Of a stretch of DNA of 64,000 nucleotides, positions 56,022-64,000 are shown in pieces (positions within the stretch are counted from its first letter, which is position 1; the number at the start of each line of letters is the position of its first letter). The stretch lies in contig NZ_JAKPBU010000001.1 of the NCBI RefSeq assembly GCF_022662495.1, positions 1,240,001 through 1,304,000 of the forward strand. The letters run 5' to 3'. The translations under genes and the position numbers were made by a program. A model generated the notes under the pieces. It saw only the letters and a list, made by a program, of their open reading frames with translations, made no database searches and was not told the DNA's origin. Origin of the DNA: Lysobacter sp. M2-1. GTDB taxonomy: Bacteria; Pseudomonadota; Gammaproteobacteria; Xanthomonadales; Xanthomonadaceae.

Positions 56022-57010
56022 CCGACTGGAAGCAGCGTCCCGAAGGCGGGGGTCGGTTCGCGATCTGGCTGATCCGTTCGATCGCGCGTTACGGTGGCCG
56101 CGCCGTCGCGCGGCTGTGCCTGTATCCGATCACGGCCTACTTCACCCTGGTGCGCGCTCCGGAGCGTCGTGCGTCGATCGAATACCTCACCCGCGTGCTC
56201 GGTCGCCCGGCCGGCCTGCGCGACGGTGCGCGCCATGTGTACACGTTCGCTTCCACCATCCTGGACCGGGTGTTCCTGCTGGGCGGCCGCATCGACGCCT
56301 TCGACGTCGCGCTGCACGGGCTGGACGACATCCATGCCGCGCTCGACCGCGGCAAGGGCGTGCTGTTGTTCGGTTCGCACCTGGGCAGTTTCGAAGTGCT
56401 GCGCGTGCTCGCACGCAGGCGTCCGGAGTACACGATCCGGGTGGTCCTGGACAAGCAGCAGAGTCCGGTCATGACCCAGTTGCTGGACGAGCTGAATCCC
56501 GAGATCGCCGCGGGGGTGATCGATGCCAGCCAGGACGGGCCGTCGATCGTCATGGCGATCCATCAGGCCTGCAGCGCGGGCGCCATGGTGGCGATGCTGG
56601 TGGATCGGGTGCGCGGCGACGAGCCGAGCCTGCCGGCGCCGTTCCTGGGGGCGGAGGCACGTTTTCCGACCGCACCGTGGCTGATCGCCGCGGCACTGAA
56701 GGTGCCGGTGGTGCTGGGCTTCGGCCTGTACCGCGGCGGCAACCGTTACGAACTAGTCTTCGAATCGTTCGCCGACGGCATCGAGGTGCCGCGCGGACAG
56801 CGCGCGGCGGCGTTGTCGGCACTTATCCGGCGTTACGCATCGCGGCTGGAGACTTGCGCCCGCTCGGCCCCCTATAACTGGTTCAACTTCTATGACTTCT
56901 GGCAACCGCACCCCGACGATGCGCGCGCGCAGCCACACGCTGCGCCTGTGCTGGATGATGCTGCTGTCCAGCGCCGTACTGCCGTGGGCCGCCGCGCAGC
57001 CGGCGGTTGA
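56018..57010 (+). CDS. LpxL/HtrB-type acyltransferase of the pigment cluster
   Basis: 330 residues of the lysophospholipid/lauroyl acyltransferase superfamily: an N-terminal amphipathic segment, LLFGSHLGSFEVLRVLARRR (HxxxxE/D catalytic type), VAMLVDRVRGDEPSLPAPFLG, and the closing WFNFYDFWQP. It probably transfers the polyene or a fatty acid in the inner membrane. It overlaps ApeI by 4 bases. About 40 residues continue past the usual WFNFYDFW end and overlap the next gene by 92 bases, which is unusual. Confidence 0.85.
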   Translation: MTDWKQRPEGGGRFAIWLIRSIARYGGRAVARLCLYPITAYFTLVRAPERRASIEYLTRVLGRPAGLRDGARHVYTFASTILDRVFLLGGRIDAFDVALHGLDDIHAALDRGKGVLLFGSHLGSFEVLRVLARRRPEYTIRVVLDKQQSPVMTQLLDELNPEIAAGVIDASQDGPSIVMAIHQACSAGAMVAMLVDRVRGDEPSLPAPFLGAEARFPTAPWLIAAALKVPVVLGFGLYRGGNRYELVFESFADGIEVPRGQRAAALSALIRRYASRLETCARSAPYNWFNFYDFWQPHPDDARAQPHAAPVLDDAAVQRRTAVGRRAAGG

Positions 57011-57605
57011 TCAGCCGGCGCAGGTCGATGCCGGGTGGGTGCTGGCGCGGCTGGCACGGCCGGCGCCGATGCGTACCAGCTTCGTCGAGGTACGCGAGTC
57101 GCGGCTGCTGAAAGAGCCGCTGCGACTGTCGGGCGAGTACCTGCGCCCGCGCGAGGACACCCTGGTCCGGCAGGTACGCAGTCCCTATCTGGAGACCACC
57201 ACGATCGTTTCGTCCAAGGGCGACGCCGGCCAGGCGACGATCGAGCGGGCAGGCAAGTCGCGGACCTATTCGCTGACCCGCGTGCCCGAACTGGCGAGCC
57301 TGCAATCGAGCTTCGGCGCGATGCTCGCCGGCGACCAGGCCAGGCTCGAACGCGATTTCCGCATCGCCTCGCAGGGCACCCGGGCGCGATGGACCCTTGT
57401 GCTGACGCCGAAGGACGCCGGGCTGGCGACGCGGCTGAAGCAGATCCTGCTGTACGGGCGCGGCGCCGAACTGCGCTGCATCGAGACCGTACCGGCCAAG
57501 GGCGTCGAAGTGCAGCGCACGCTGCTGGCCACGGCGGCGCGCGCGGCCGGCGACGAGGCCGATGCCGCGGCGCTGACCGCGCTGTGCCAGGGCGAAACCG
57601 GGTAG
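56919..57605 (+). CDS. LolA-like outer-membrane lipoprotein carrier protein
   Basis: 228 residues (start at 56919; an in-frame ATG at 56892 also exists). A signal peptide (LRLCWMMLLSSAVLPWAAA) is followed by a beta-rich domain with the LolA pattern (SFVEVRESRLLKEPLRLSGE, TLVLTPKDAGLATRLKQI). In aryl polyene clusters this protein is thought to carry the lipid-linked pigment across the periplasm. It overlaps the preceding acyltransferase gene by 92 bases in another frame. It is followed by a 252-base gap containing a hairpin repeat. Confidence 0.85.
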   Translation: MRARSHTLRLCWMMLLSSAVLPWAAAQPAVDQPAQVDAGWVLARLARPAPMRTSFVEVRESRLLKEPLRLSGEYLRPREDTLVRQVRSPYLETTTIVSSKGDAGQATIERAGKSRTYSLTRVPELASLQSSFGAMLAGDQARLERDFRIASQGTRARWTLVLTPKDAGLATRLKQILLYGRGAELRCIETVPAKGVEVQRTLLATAARAAGDEADAAALTALCQGETG

Positions 57606-57634
57606 CGCGTTCGGCGTCACTCTGGAAGCAGCCT

Positions 57635-57707
57635 GTGGGAGCGGCTTCAGCCGCGATCGCCCTGTTCGTCATCAGGTGCAGGCAATCGCGAGCAAGCTCG
57701 CTCCCAC
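57635..57707. repeat. GTGGGAGCGGC-type inverted repeat inside the pigment operon
   Basis: Left arm 57635-57660 (GTGGGAGCGGCTTCAGCCGC...) and right arm 57682-57707 (ending GCTCGCTCCCAC) form an imperfect large inverted repeat; each arm is itself a hairpin. It lies in the 57606-57857 gap between the LolA-like and exporter genes, the only large gap in this operon, and no gene was seen there. Confidence 0.8.
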
Positions 57708-57857
57708 AAGTCATCCGTCCGTGCAATCCGGCTCCAGTGGCGACACTGCGGGCTGCTAGTCTGATGCGATGCCCGCCCGCGTCGAACCTGCCGATCGCAA
57801 CAACCCCCATGCCGCGCGCGCGGCGGATGATCTGCGCACGGGGAGTATTGGGCTGGC

Positions 57858-60236
57858 ATGAAGCCGTTCGCTGCCAGAACGAGGATCGCTTTGGCCCTGC
57901 TGTGGCTGGCGCTTCTGGCCGTCGCCGGCTGGGCGATTTCGCAGCGGCTCGAGCTTAGCGGCGATCTGCGCAAGTTCATGCCTTCCGCCCAAACCCCTGC
58001 CCAGAAGCTGCTGATCGACGAACTCGGCGAAGGCCCCGGTTCGCGCCTGCTGCTGGTCGCGCTGTCCGGCGCCGATGCGCAGACCCTCGCCGCGCAATCG
58101 CAAGGCCTGCGCAACGCGCTCGCGGACGATCCGAAGTTCACCCTGGTGTCGAACGGAGAGGCTGCGCTGGAGGCGTTTCCAGAGCGCCTGCGTGCATACC
58201 GCTACCTGCTGTCGCCCACGCTCGATGTCCAACCATTGGATGCGGACTATCTGCGCAGCGAACTCGACCAGCGCCTGCAGGACCTGGGGTCTCCCGCCGC
58301 GGGACTGATCGAACCGCTGCTGCCCTCCGACCCCACCCTGGAAACCCTCAAGCTGGCCGAAAGCTGGCAACCGGCGCACGCGCCAAATCGGCTGCACGAG
58401 GTGTGGTTCGACCGGGCGGGCCGGCAGGCGCTGCTGGTGGCCGAAACCAGGGCCGCCGGCTTCGACCCCACCGGCCAGGAAACGGCTGTGAACGCGATCC
58501 GGGCCGCGTTCGCCAAGGTGCGAGGCGATGCGTCGACCCAGCTGGCGATGACCGGGCCGGGCGCGTTTTCGGTGGAGATCGGCGGGCGGACCCAGCGCGA
58601 GGCCGGCTGGATCGGAATAGTCGACACCATCGGCCTGGTGTTGCTGCTGTGGATCGCGTACCGCAGTTGGAAGGCCCCGCTGCTCGGCGTGCTGCCGCTG
58701 GCGAGCGCCGGGCTCGCAGGACTGGGCGCGGTGGCGCTCCTGTTCGAGGGTGTGCACGGCATCACCGTGGCGTTCGGCTTCACCCTGATCGGGGTGGTGC
58801 AGGATTATCCGATCCACTTGTTCAGCCATCAGCGCGCCGGGCTTTCGCCCTGGAACAACGCGCGCGCGATCTGGCCGACGCTGGCCACCGGCGTGGTGTC
58901 CACCTGCATCGCCTACGTCACCTTCCTGGCATCGGGGGTGGAGGGGCTCAAGCAGCTCGCGGCGTTCACTATCGCCGGGCTGCTGACGGCCGCGCTCGCC
59001 ACGCGCCTGTTGCTGCCTGCGCTGATCGATCCGGCGCCACGCGATCCTGCCGCATCGCGCCGGCTCGCAATCCTGTGGCGGCGCATCGCCGCGATCCCGC
59101 GCCCGCGCTGGTCGCTACTGGCGCTGGCTGTGGCCGCGGTGCTCGTGCTGTGGCTGCGGCCGGGCGCGTTCTGGCAGAACGATCTGTCCAGGCTCACGCC
59201 GGTGCCGCCCGCGGCGATGGCGCGCGACACCGCGCTGCGCAGCGAACTGGGTGCGCCCGACGTGCGCTACGTGCTCTCGCTGGAAGGCCCCGATGTCGAA
59301 ACGGTGCTGCAGGCCTCCGAGCGTCTGCGGCCGGCGCTGGACGCGCTGACCGCCCGGCGGGTCATTGCCGGTTACGACCTGGCCGCGCGCTACCTGCCGA
59401 GCGCCGCGACGCAGCGCGCGCGCCAGGCGCGGTTGCCTACGCGCGAACAGCTCGCGCAGTCGCTGGAGCATGCGCTGTCCGACAGTCCGTTCCGCACCGA
59501 CGCGTTCGCCGATTTCGCCGTCGACGTGGAGCGCGCGCGCAGTGCCACGCCGCTCGCGCCGCGCGATCTTGCTGGAACGCCGCTGCACGCGACCACGGCC
59601 GGCTTGCTGCTGGAGCGTCCGGGACACGCGATCGCGCTCGTGTCGCTGACCGGCCTCACCGATCCTGCGGCAGTGGCCACCACTGCCGCCGCGAACGGCG
59701 CGCAGCTGCTCGACCTGAAGCAGGCCTCCGAATCGCTGGTGGCCAGCTATCGCGAGCGGGTCCTGCTGGCGCTGACGGTGGCCGCGGTGCTGCTCGCGCT
59801 CACCGTCTGGATCGCGCTGCGTGCGCCGGGCCGGGTCGGTCGCGTCCTGCTGCCGATGGCGCTGACCACGCTGCTGATCCTGGCGGTGCTGCGCGGCTTC
59901 GGCGTCGAACTGAACCTGTTCCACCTGGTAGCGCTGATCCTGGCGGCGGGCCTGGGCCTGGACTACGCCTTGTTCTTCGACCATGCCGGCGAGGATTACG
60001 CCGACCAGCTGCGCACCCTGCACGCGCTGATCGTGTGCAGCCTGATGACCCTGCTGGTGTTCAGCCTGCTGGCGCTGTCCTCGATCCCGGTGCTGCGCGC
60101 GATCGGCAGCACGGTGGCGCTGGGCGTTGTGATCAACTTCGTGCTGGCGCTGCTGGTCTCGCGCCGCGCCGCGAGCGCTTACCCCGGGCGACTGACGTCA
60201 AGCCGCCGCAGCGGCCCCGGACAAGGGGCGGCCTAA
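57858..60236 (+). CDS. MMPL/RND-family exporter of the pigment cluster
   Basis: 792 residues. There are two similar halves, each with one N-terminal helix, a large periplasmic domain (~30-250 and ~430-620) and five helices. Motifs such as GVVQDYPIHLFSHQ in the first half and LGLDYALFFDHAGED in the second match MMPL exporters (proton-relay Asp residues in GlDy/vvqDy). It likely extracts the lipid-linked aryl polyene from the inner membrane to the LolA-like carrier. Confidence 0.9.
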   Translation: MKPFAARTRIALALLWLALLAVAGWAISQRLELSGDLRKFMPSAQTPAQKLLIDELGEGPGSRLLLVALSGADAQTLAAQSQGLRNALADDPKFTLVSNGEAALEAFPERLRAYRYLLSPTLDVQPLDADYLRSELDQRLQDLGSPAAGLIEPLLPSDPTLETLKLAESWQPAHAPNRLHEVWFDRAGRQALLVAETRAAGFDPTGQETAVNAIRAAFAKVRGDASTQLAMTGPGAFSVEIGGRTQREAGWIGIVDTIGLVLLLWIAYRSWKAPLLGVLPLASAGLAGLGAVALLFEGVHGITVAFGFTLIGVVQDYPIHLFSHQRAGLSPWNNARAIWPTLATGVVSTCIAYVTFLASGVEGLKQLAAFTIAGLLTAALATRLLLPALIDPAPRDPAASRRLAILWRRIAAIPRPRWSLLALAVAAVLVLWLRPGAFWQNDLSRLTPVPPAAMARDTALRSELGAPDVRYVLSLEGPDVETVLQASERLRPALDALTARRVIAGYDLAARYLPSAATQRARQARLPTREQLAQSLEHALSDSPFRTDAFADFAVDVERARSATPLAPRDLAGTPLHATTAGLLLERPGHAIALVSLTGLTDPAAVATTAAANGAQLLDLKQASESLVASYRERVLLALTVAAVLLALTVWIALRAPGRVGRVLLPMALTTLLILAVLRGFGVELNLFHLVALILAAGLGLDYALFFDHAGEDYADQLRTLHALIVCSLMTLLVFSLLALSSIPVLRAIGSTVALGVVINFVLALLVSRRAASAYPGRLTSSRRSGPGQGAA

Positions 60237-60295
60237 GCGAAACACTGGCTCGACGGATCGCGTGTCGCGACTCGCGTCGCACCTACAATGCGCCC

Positions 60296-60739
60296 ATGAT
60301 CGACCGCGACACGCTGCTCACGCTGATCCCGCACCAGGGCGCGATGTGCCTGTGGGATGAGGTGATCGAATGGGATGCGCAGCGCCTTCGCTTGCGGACG
60401 CACAGCCACCGCGATCCATCGCATCCGCTGCGCAGCGACGATCGCCTGCGCGCGTTGCACCTGTGCGAGTACGGCGCCCAGGCGATGGCGGTGCACGGCG
60501 GATTGCGCGCCCGGGATGGCGGCGGCAAGGCGCCGCCCGGCATGCTCGTGGCGCTGCGTGGGATCGCGCTGCATGTGGCGCGCATTGACGATCTGCCCGG
60601 CGACCTCGAAGGCGAGGCGGAGGTCCTGATCGAGGCCGAGGATAGCCAGCAGTACGCCTTCCGCATCCGGCATGCGGGCACACTGCTCGCCGAAGGCCGC
60701 GCCGTGGTGATGTTGCGCCAAGGTAGCGACGCGGCCTGA
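60296..60739 (+). CDS. Hot-dog 3-hydroxyacyl-ACP dehydratase, ApeP-like
   Basis: 147 residues beginning LLTLIPHQGAMCLWDEVIEW, where IPHxGxM is the dehydratase active-site signature with the catalytic His, and containing LHLCEYGAQAMAVHGG. This is the ApeP-type partner of the ApeI dehydratase, removing water from 3-hydroxyacyl-ACP in polyene elongation. The start is ATG 60296, 59 bases after the exporter stop. Confidence 0.9.
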   Translation: MIDRDTLLTLIPHQGAMCLWDEVIEWDAQRLRLRTHSHRDPSHPLRSDDRLRALHLCEYGAQAMAVHGGLRARDGGGKAPPGMLVALRGIALHVARIDDLPGDLEGEAEVLIEAEDSQQYAFRIRHAGTLLAEGRAVVMLRQGSDAA

Positions 60740-60808
60740 GGCCGCCTCGCTTCACGCCGCGCGCAGTGCAAGCGACAATCTCCCCATCTTCCGCTCGTGG
60801 ACACTCGC

Positions 60809-61546
60809 ATGCCCTCCAGCCCGATGCCGCGTCGCGCACTCGTCACCGGCGGCAGCGGCGATCTCGGCGGTGCGATCTGCCGGCAACTGGCAGCCGACGG
60901 CTTGCATGTGATCGTCCACGCCAATGCCAACCGCGCGCGCGCCGATGCAGTAGTCGCCGCGATCCGTGAGAACGGCGGCAGCGCCGAGCCGGTGGCGTTC
61001 GACGTCGCCGATGCTGCAGCCGCGCACGGCGCGATCGAAGCGTTGCTCGCCGATGGGCCCGTGCAGGTCGTGGTCAACAACGCCGGCATCCACGACGACG
61101 CACCGATGGCCGGCATGTCCGACAGCCAGTGGCGGCGCGTGATCGACGTGTCCCTGCACGGCTTCTTTCACGTGACCCAGCCATTGCTGCTGCCGATGGC
61201 GCGTACCCGATGGGGACGGATCGTCAGCATCTCGAGCGTGGCGGCGGTGCTCGGCAACCGCGGCCAGAGCAACTACGCCGCGGCCAAGGCCGCGTTGCAC
61301 GGCGCATCGAAGTCGCTGGCGCGGGAGATGGCCAGCCGCGGCATCACCGTCAACGTGATCGCTCCGGGGGTGATCGCCGGCAGCATGGCCGAGGCGAGCT
61401 TCTCGCCTGAACAAGTCAGCCAGATGGTGCCCGCCGGGCGCGCTGGCACCCCCAAGGAGGTCGCTGCGCTGGTCGGCTTCCTGTGCTCGGACGCCGCCGG
61501 CTACATCAACGGCCAGGTGATTGGCGTCAACGGCGGCATGGGTTAA
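60809..61546 (+). CDS. 3-oxoacyl-ACP reductase (FabG-like) of the pigment cluster
   Basis: 245 residues of the classical SDR family: TGGSGDLGGAI nucleotide-binding motif, NNAG in VVVNNAGIHDD, catalytic Ser in SISSVAAVLG and YxxxK in SNYAAAKAALHGASK, and C-terminal GQVIGVNGGMG. It reduces 3-oxoacyl-ACP during aryl polyene elongation. A GTG at 60797 is an alternative start. No ketosynthase follows. Confidence 0.92.
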   Translation: MPSSPMPRRALVTGGSGDLGGAICRQLAADGLHVIVHANANRARADAVVAAIRENGGSAEPVAFDVADAAAAHGAIEALLADGPVQVVVNNAGIHDDAPMAGMSDSQWRRVIDVSLHGFFHVTQPLLLPMARTRWGRIVSISSVAAVLGNRGQSNYAAAKAALHGASKSLAREMASRGITVNVIAPGVIAGSMAEASFSPEQVSQMVPAGRAGTPKEVAALVGFLCSDAAGYINGQVIGVNGGMG

Positions 61547-61635
61547 CTCCCATTCGGGTTTTCCTGCCGCGGATCACGCCGTCTACGCGATCATTGCGGA
61601 TGATCGAACCACTCATCGATTCCTGGAGAACCGTC

Positions 61636-62082
61636 ATGGCCGGTTTGTTGCGCTGTCTGGCCCTGTCTGGCCTGTTGCTGCTGGGCGCCTGCGCGAGTTC
61701 CCACATGCTCACCGGAACGCCGCGTCCGCCGATCTCGCCCGAGCAGGTGCGCATCTACTACGCGCCGCCGCCAGGCGCCTACGAGGAAATCGCGCTGCTC
61801 GACGTGAGCAGCGGCGCGTTCACCTACGGCGAGCAGAACAAGAACAATGCGGTGATCAAGCGGCTGAAGAAGGAAGCGGCGAAGCTGGGTGCAAACGGCG
61901 TGGTGTTCGGCGGCACCGCACGCGGCTACGGAGGCGGCGGAGTGAACGTCGGCGCCGGCGGGGGCCGCATCGGTCGCCACAGCTATGGCGGCGTCGGAGT
62001 CGGCGTGGACATCAGCCCAGAGCAGAAGTACGGCCACGGCACCGCGATCTACGTGCCGAACCCGCCGCCGCCCCAGCCCTGA
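61636..62082 (+). CDS. Small lipoprotein, unknown function
   Basis: 148 residues. The signal peptide ends in a lipobox (LLLLGACASS, Cys near residue 19). The middle reads EIALLDVSSGAFTYGEQNKN, followed by KRLKKEAAKLGANGVVFGG, a pattern seen in small enterobacterial-type lipoproteins of the DUF4156 kind, then a glycine-rich segment and a PNPPPPQP end. A GGAG site precedes ATG 61636. It is probably not part of the pigment pathway. Outer-membrane location is likely. Confidence 0.78.
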   Translation: MAGLLRCLALSGLLLLGACASSHMLTGTPRPPISPEQVRIYYAPPPGAYEEIALLDVSSGAFTYGEQNKNNAVIKRLKKEAAKLGANGVVFGGTARGYGGGGVNVGAGGGRIGRHSYGGVGVGVDISPEQKYGHGTAIYVPNPPPPQP

Positions 62083-62245
62083 TCCGGCCGCTCGCCGGCG
62101 GTCACACGCCCCACGTCCGGGCGCGGTCCCGCGCGCCGCGCGGCGGCGTGAACTTCCGCGCGTTGCGCACGGACCGGTAACATGCGTGCCGGCAGCCGGG
62201 ACGGGGAAAGGATTCCCGGCGCCTTCCATCGACACAGGGGACAAC

Positions 62246-62836
62246 ATGATCAAAGTCATCAGCAGCGCGTTGCTGGCGTTCTGCCTTGCCGGCGTGGCAC
62301 GGGCACAGGAGGCAACGCCGCCCGCCGAAGGCGCCATGAATGCGCCGGCGGCCGTTGCGCTCAATTCGTTCCAGCGTTTCGAAATGGCGCCGGTCGCCAT
62401 GGGCGCTCCGTTTGCCGGCCAGAAGGGCAATGAAGCGGCGAAGACCATGCTGCAGGCCAACCTCGACGAGCGCGTCGGCACGGTGCTGGCGGAATGGAAC
62501 GCGAAGGCAGGCGCAGGCGGCAGGACCCTGCGGATCCAGCCCGAGATCCGCTACGTGCGCTTCATCACCGGCGGCAAGCGGTTCTTCGCCGGCGGCCTGG
62601 CCGGCGGTTCCTCGGTCATGGTCAAGGTCAGGCTGACGGATGCGGACACCGGCCAGCTGGTCGGCGAACCCGATTTCTACCAGCACGCCAATGCCATTGG
62701 AGCCGCGTGGAGCTTCGGCGCGACCGACAAGACCATGCTGATCCGCATCGCCAGCATGCTGCGCGGCTACCTGCAGTCGAACTACGAGGCTCCCACGGCC
62801 ATATCGATCAGTCAGGCCCCGGAAGTGCAGGACTGA
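62246..62836 (+). CDS. Exported protein, DUF4410/DUF3313-like, unknown function
   Basis: 196 residues with a Sec signal peptide (ISSALLAFCLAGVARA, cleaved near residue 20) and no lipobox. The mature part contains TLRIQPEIRYVRFITGGKRFFAGGLAGGSSVMVKV, here split by memory into IRYVRFITGGKRFF and GGLAGGSSVMVKVRLTDADT, typical of periplasmic DUF4410/DUF3313-type proteins. The family assignment is by pattern only. CAGGGGA lies upstream of ATG 62246. Confidence 0.7.
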   Translation: MIKVISSALLAFCLAGVARAQEATPPAEGAMNAPAAVALNSFQRFEMAPVAMGAPFAGQKGNEAAKTMLQANLDERVGTVLAEWNAKAGAGGRTLRIQPEIRYVRFITGGKRFFAGGLAGGSSVMVKVRLTDADTGQLVGEPDFYQHANAIGAAWSFGATDKTMLIRIASMLRGYLQSNYEAPTAISISQAPEVQD

Positions 62837-62982
62837 CGGCGACAGAAGCGAAACACAGGACGCGGCCCCACGCGCAGACACGCGGGCCGCGGCCCTGCAA
62901 GCCGGGTGCCCTCAGGTACCGAACCGCCTACGGCGTAATCGTGTGGAGCAAAGCTCCTCGCACTGGTGCGCTGTAACGAGCC

Positions 62983-64000
62983 TCAGGCCGCCTCGGCGTA
63001 CCACTGCGACGACAGCGAGGGTCGTTGCGTGGCTTCACGAACGAGCAGGGCATCCAGGCCGTGGTCGCCGATCTGCGGGTGCGTGGCGCGCGCACGGGTC
63101 AGGATCTCGTTCGCCAGCCAATCCATGCGCGCCACGTTGTCGGCGATGCGCGCCTCGAAGGCCGCGTCGTCCAGGGTGTCGTTGAGTGCGCGGTTCATCT
63201 CGTGGAACCAGTCGATCCGGTACTGGTCGAGCATGCGCCCGTCGTGCACCGCTGCAGATACCATCCCGGCCGCGCGATTGCGTTCGCCCCATTCCCGCAG
63301 CAGCGGCTGCATCGCCAGGTTCAAGGCGCGCGCGGCATCGAACTTCGGCCGCAGCCGGCCCAGCATGGATACATCGGTGAGCTTTCCGGCGAAGAACAGC
63401 GGCGCCAGCAGCGCCCAGTAGAAGGTGTAGTCCCAGATCACCTTGACCGGCATCACCTGGGTATCGCCGAACAGCGGGTACTGATCCTGGTACAGGGTGA
63501 GCGTGTTCTCGTAGAACGAGAAGTACAGCTGCTGGTAGATCTCCGCATGCGAGCCGAACGGCTTGCCGGCACGCTCGCGCCCGATCAGATCGCAGATGTA
63601 GGTGTTGGCGATCCCGATGAAATCGGTGCCGGGCGAATAGAACGGATCCAGGAACAGACCGGCTTCCCCCGTCAGCGCCCAGCGCCGCGGCGAGAACACC
63701 TGCTTGCAGCCGTAGGAAAAGTGGCGCAGGAACAGGAAATCCTGCAGCGCGTGGCCAGGCCGCTCCAGCGATTCGGCAACCTGCGGCTGGTGCTCGCGCA
63801 GCCAGGACATCGCCTTCTCGTGCGTGTTCATGGTCTCGAGCGGGTGCATCCTTGCATCGCAGACGATGCCCAGCGAATGCGCGCCGGACGCCAGCGGGAT
63901 CAGCCAGAACCAGTAGCCCGGGCCGCACATGTGGTTGGTCGAGCGCCAACGGTCGGGTGGGATGCAGCGCGCCAGCCATTCAGGATCGTGGGACCACGCG
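62983..64000 (-). CDS. FAD-dependent halogenase-family oxidoreductase (5' end outside window)
   Basis: The frame is open to the right edge of the window, with 338 residues visible and the FAD-binding N-terminus missing. Visible features are GPGYWFWLIPLASGAHSLGI, RWALTGEAGLFLDPFYSPGT (FAD-contacting GDA-like motif with GEAG) and a long helical C-terminus. This matches the flavin-dependent tryptophan-halogenase-like family seen in aryl polyene/xanthomonadin loci. It is convergent to the plus-strand pigment genes. Whether it halogenates is not decidable from the visible part. Confidence 0.85.
   Translation of the reverse strand, partial: AWSHDPEWLARCIPPDRWRSTNHMCGPGYWFWLIPLASGAHSLGIVCDARMHPLETMNTHEKAMSWLREHQPQVAESLERPGHALQDFLFLRHFSYGCKQVFSPRRWALTGEAGLFLDPFYSPGTDFIGIANTYICDLIGRERAGKPFGSHAEIYQQLYFSFYENTLTLYQDQYPLFGDTQVMPVKVIWDYTFYWALLAPLFFAGKLTDVSMLGRLRPKFDAARALNLAMQPLLREWGERNRAAGMVSAAVHDGRMLDQYRIDWFHEMNRALNDTLDDAAFEARIADNVARMDWLANEILTRARATHPQIGDHGLDALLVREATQRPSLSSQWYAEAA

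Noticed and set aside
61164-61179. parS-like sequence TCTTTCACGTGACCCA (13/16 to the parS consensus)
   Set aside because: It lies inside the ketoreductase coding sequence, is 20 kb from parB and lacks the conserved outer arms; likely chance.

Overview
The window is high-GC bacterial DNA with the gene content of a xanthomonad (Xanthomonadaceae/Lysobacteraceae, Lysobacter-like). Pointers to this are a xanthomonadin/aryl-polyene pigment cluster with a XanB2-type chorismatase, an ECF sigma factor paired with a TPR-bearing Ser/Thr kinase, an rsmG-parA-parB-epimerase-glycosyltransferase-rpmB-rpmG neighbourhood, and xanthomonad-style intergenic hairpin repeats. No tRNA, rRNA, CRISPR array, insertion sequence or phage gene was seen.

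Layout. 1-6.5 kb is the edge of a type III secretion locus: a truncated sctN, then sctO, sctP and two unrecognised small genes on the plus strand. They converge on a minus-strand operon of three unrecognised genes, two of which are paralogues sharing a C-terminal two-helix membrane domain. An 18-base near-palindrome with identical spacing to a -10-like hexamer lies before one operon-head candidate on each strand. 6.7-17.5 kb holds housekeeping and signalling genes (e(P4)-type phosphatase, yceH, rep, tdk, kinase plus ECF sigma, mutM, desaturase, EF-hand protein). 17.6-21.6 kb is an overlapping otsB-GH15-otsA operon. 21.6-27.6 kb plus 32.7-36.2 kb form an acetate/carboxylate module: MFS carrier, DcaP-like porin, acs, a CrbR-like regulator and a CrbS-like kinase with a symporter domain.

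Inserted in that module at 29.5-30.7 kb is the most notable system: a borosin-type peptide alpha-N-methyltransferase followed by a 91-aa peptide that looks like its separate precursor substrate (a split borosin RiPP locus). A perfect 15-bp hairpin and then a diguanylate cyclase follow. 36.4-42.4 kb carries rpmG, rpmB, a lipid-linked sugar group (LAB_N protein, GT2, UDP-glucuronate epimerase) and parB-parA-rsmG. A G/C homopolymer tract at 37.1-37.3 kb is probably an assembly or sequencing artefact.

42.5-44.5 kb has a phosphopantetheinyl transferase divergent from an aryl AMP-ligase, both expected to serve pigment synthesis. 44.7-51.2 kb is housekeeping (xthA, cytochrome b561, aldehyde dehydrogenase, gamma-carbonic anhydrase, aroE, hemB). 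51.3 kb to the end is the pigment cluster: XanB2, FAD enzyme, ACP, acyltransferases, two dehydratases, LolA-like protein, MMPL exporter, ketoreductase and a second FAD enzyme cut by the window edge. AroE (to chorismate), XanB2 (chorismate to hydroxybenzoate), the AMP-ligase (starter activation), the PPTase-charged ACP, the reductase/dehydratases and the MMPL/LolA export proteins form a plausible path, but no ketosynthase is visible in the window.
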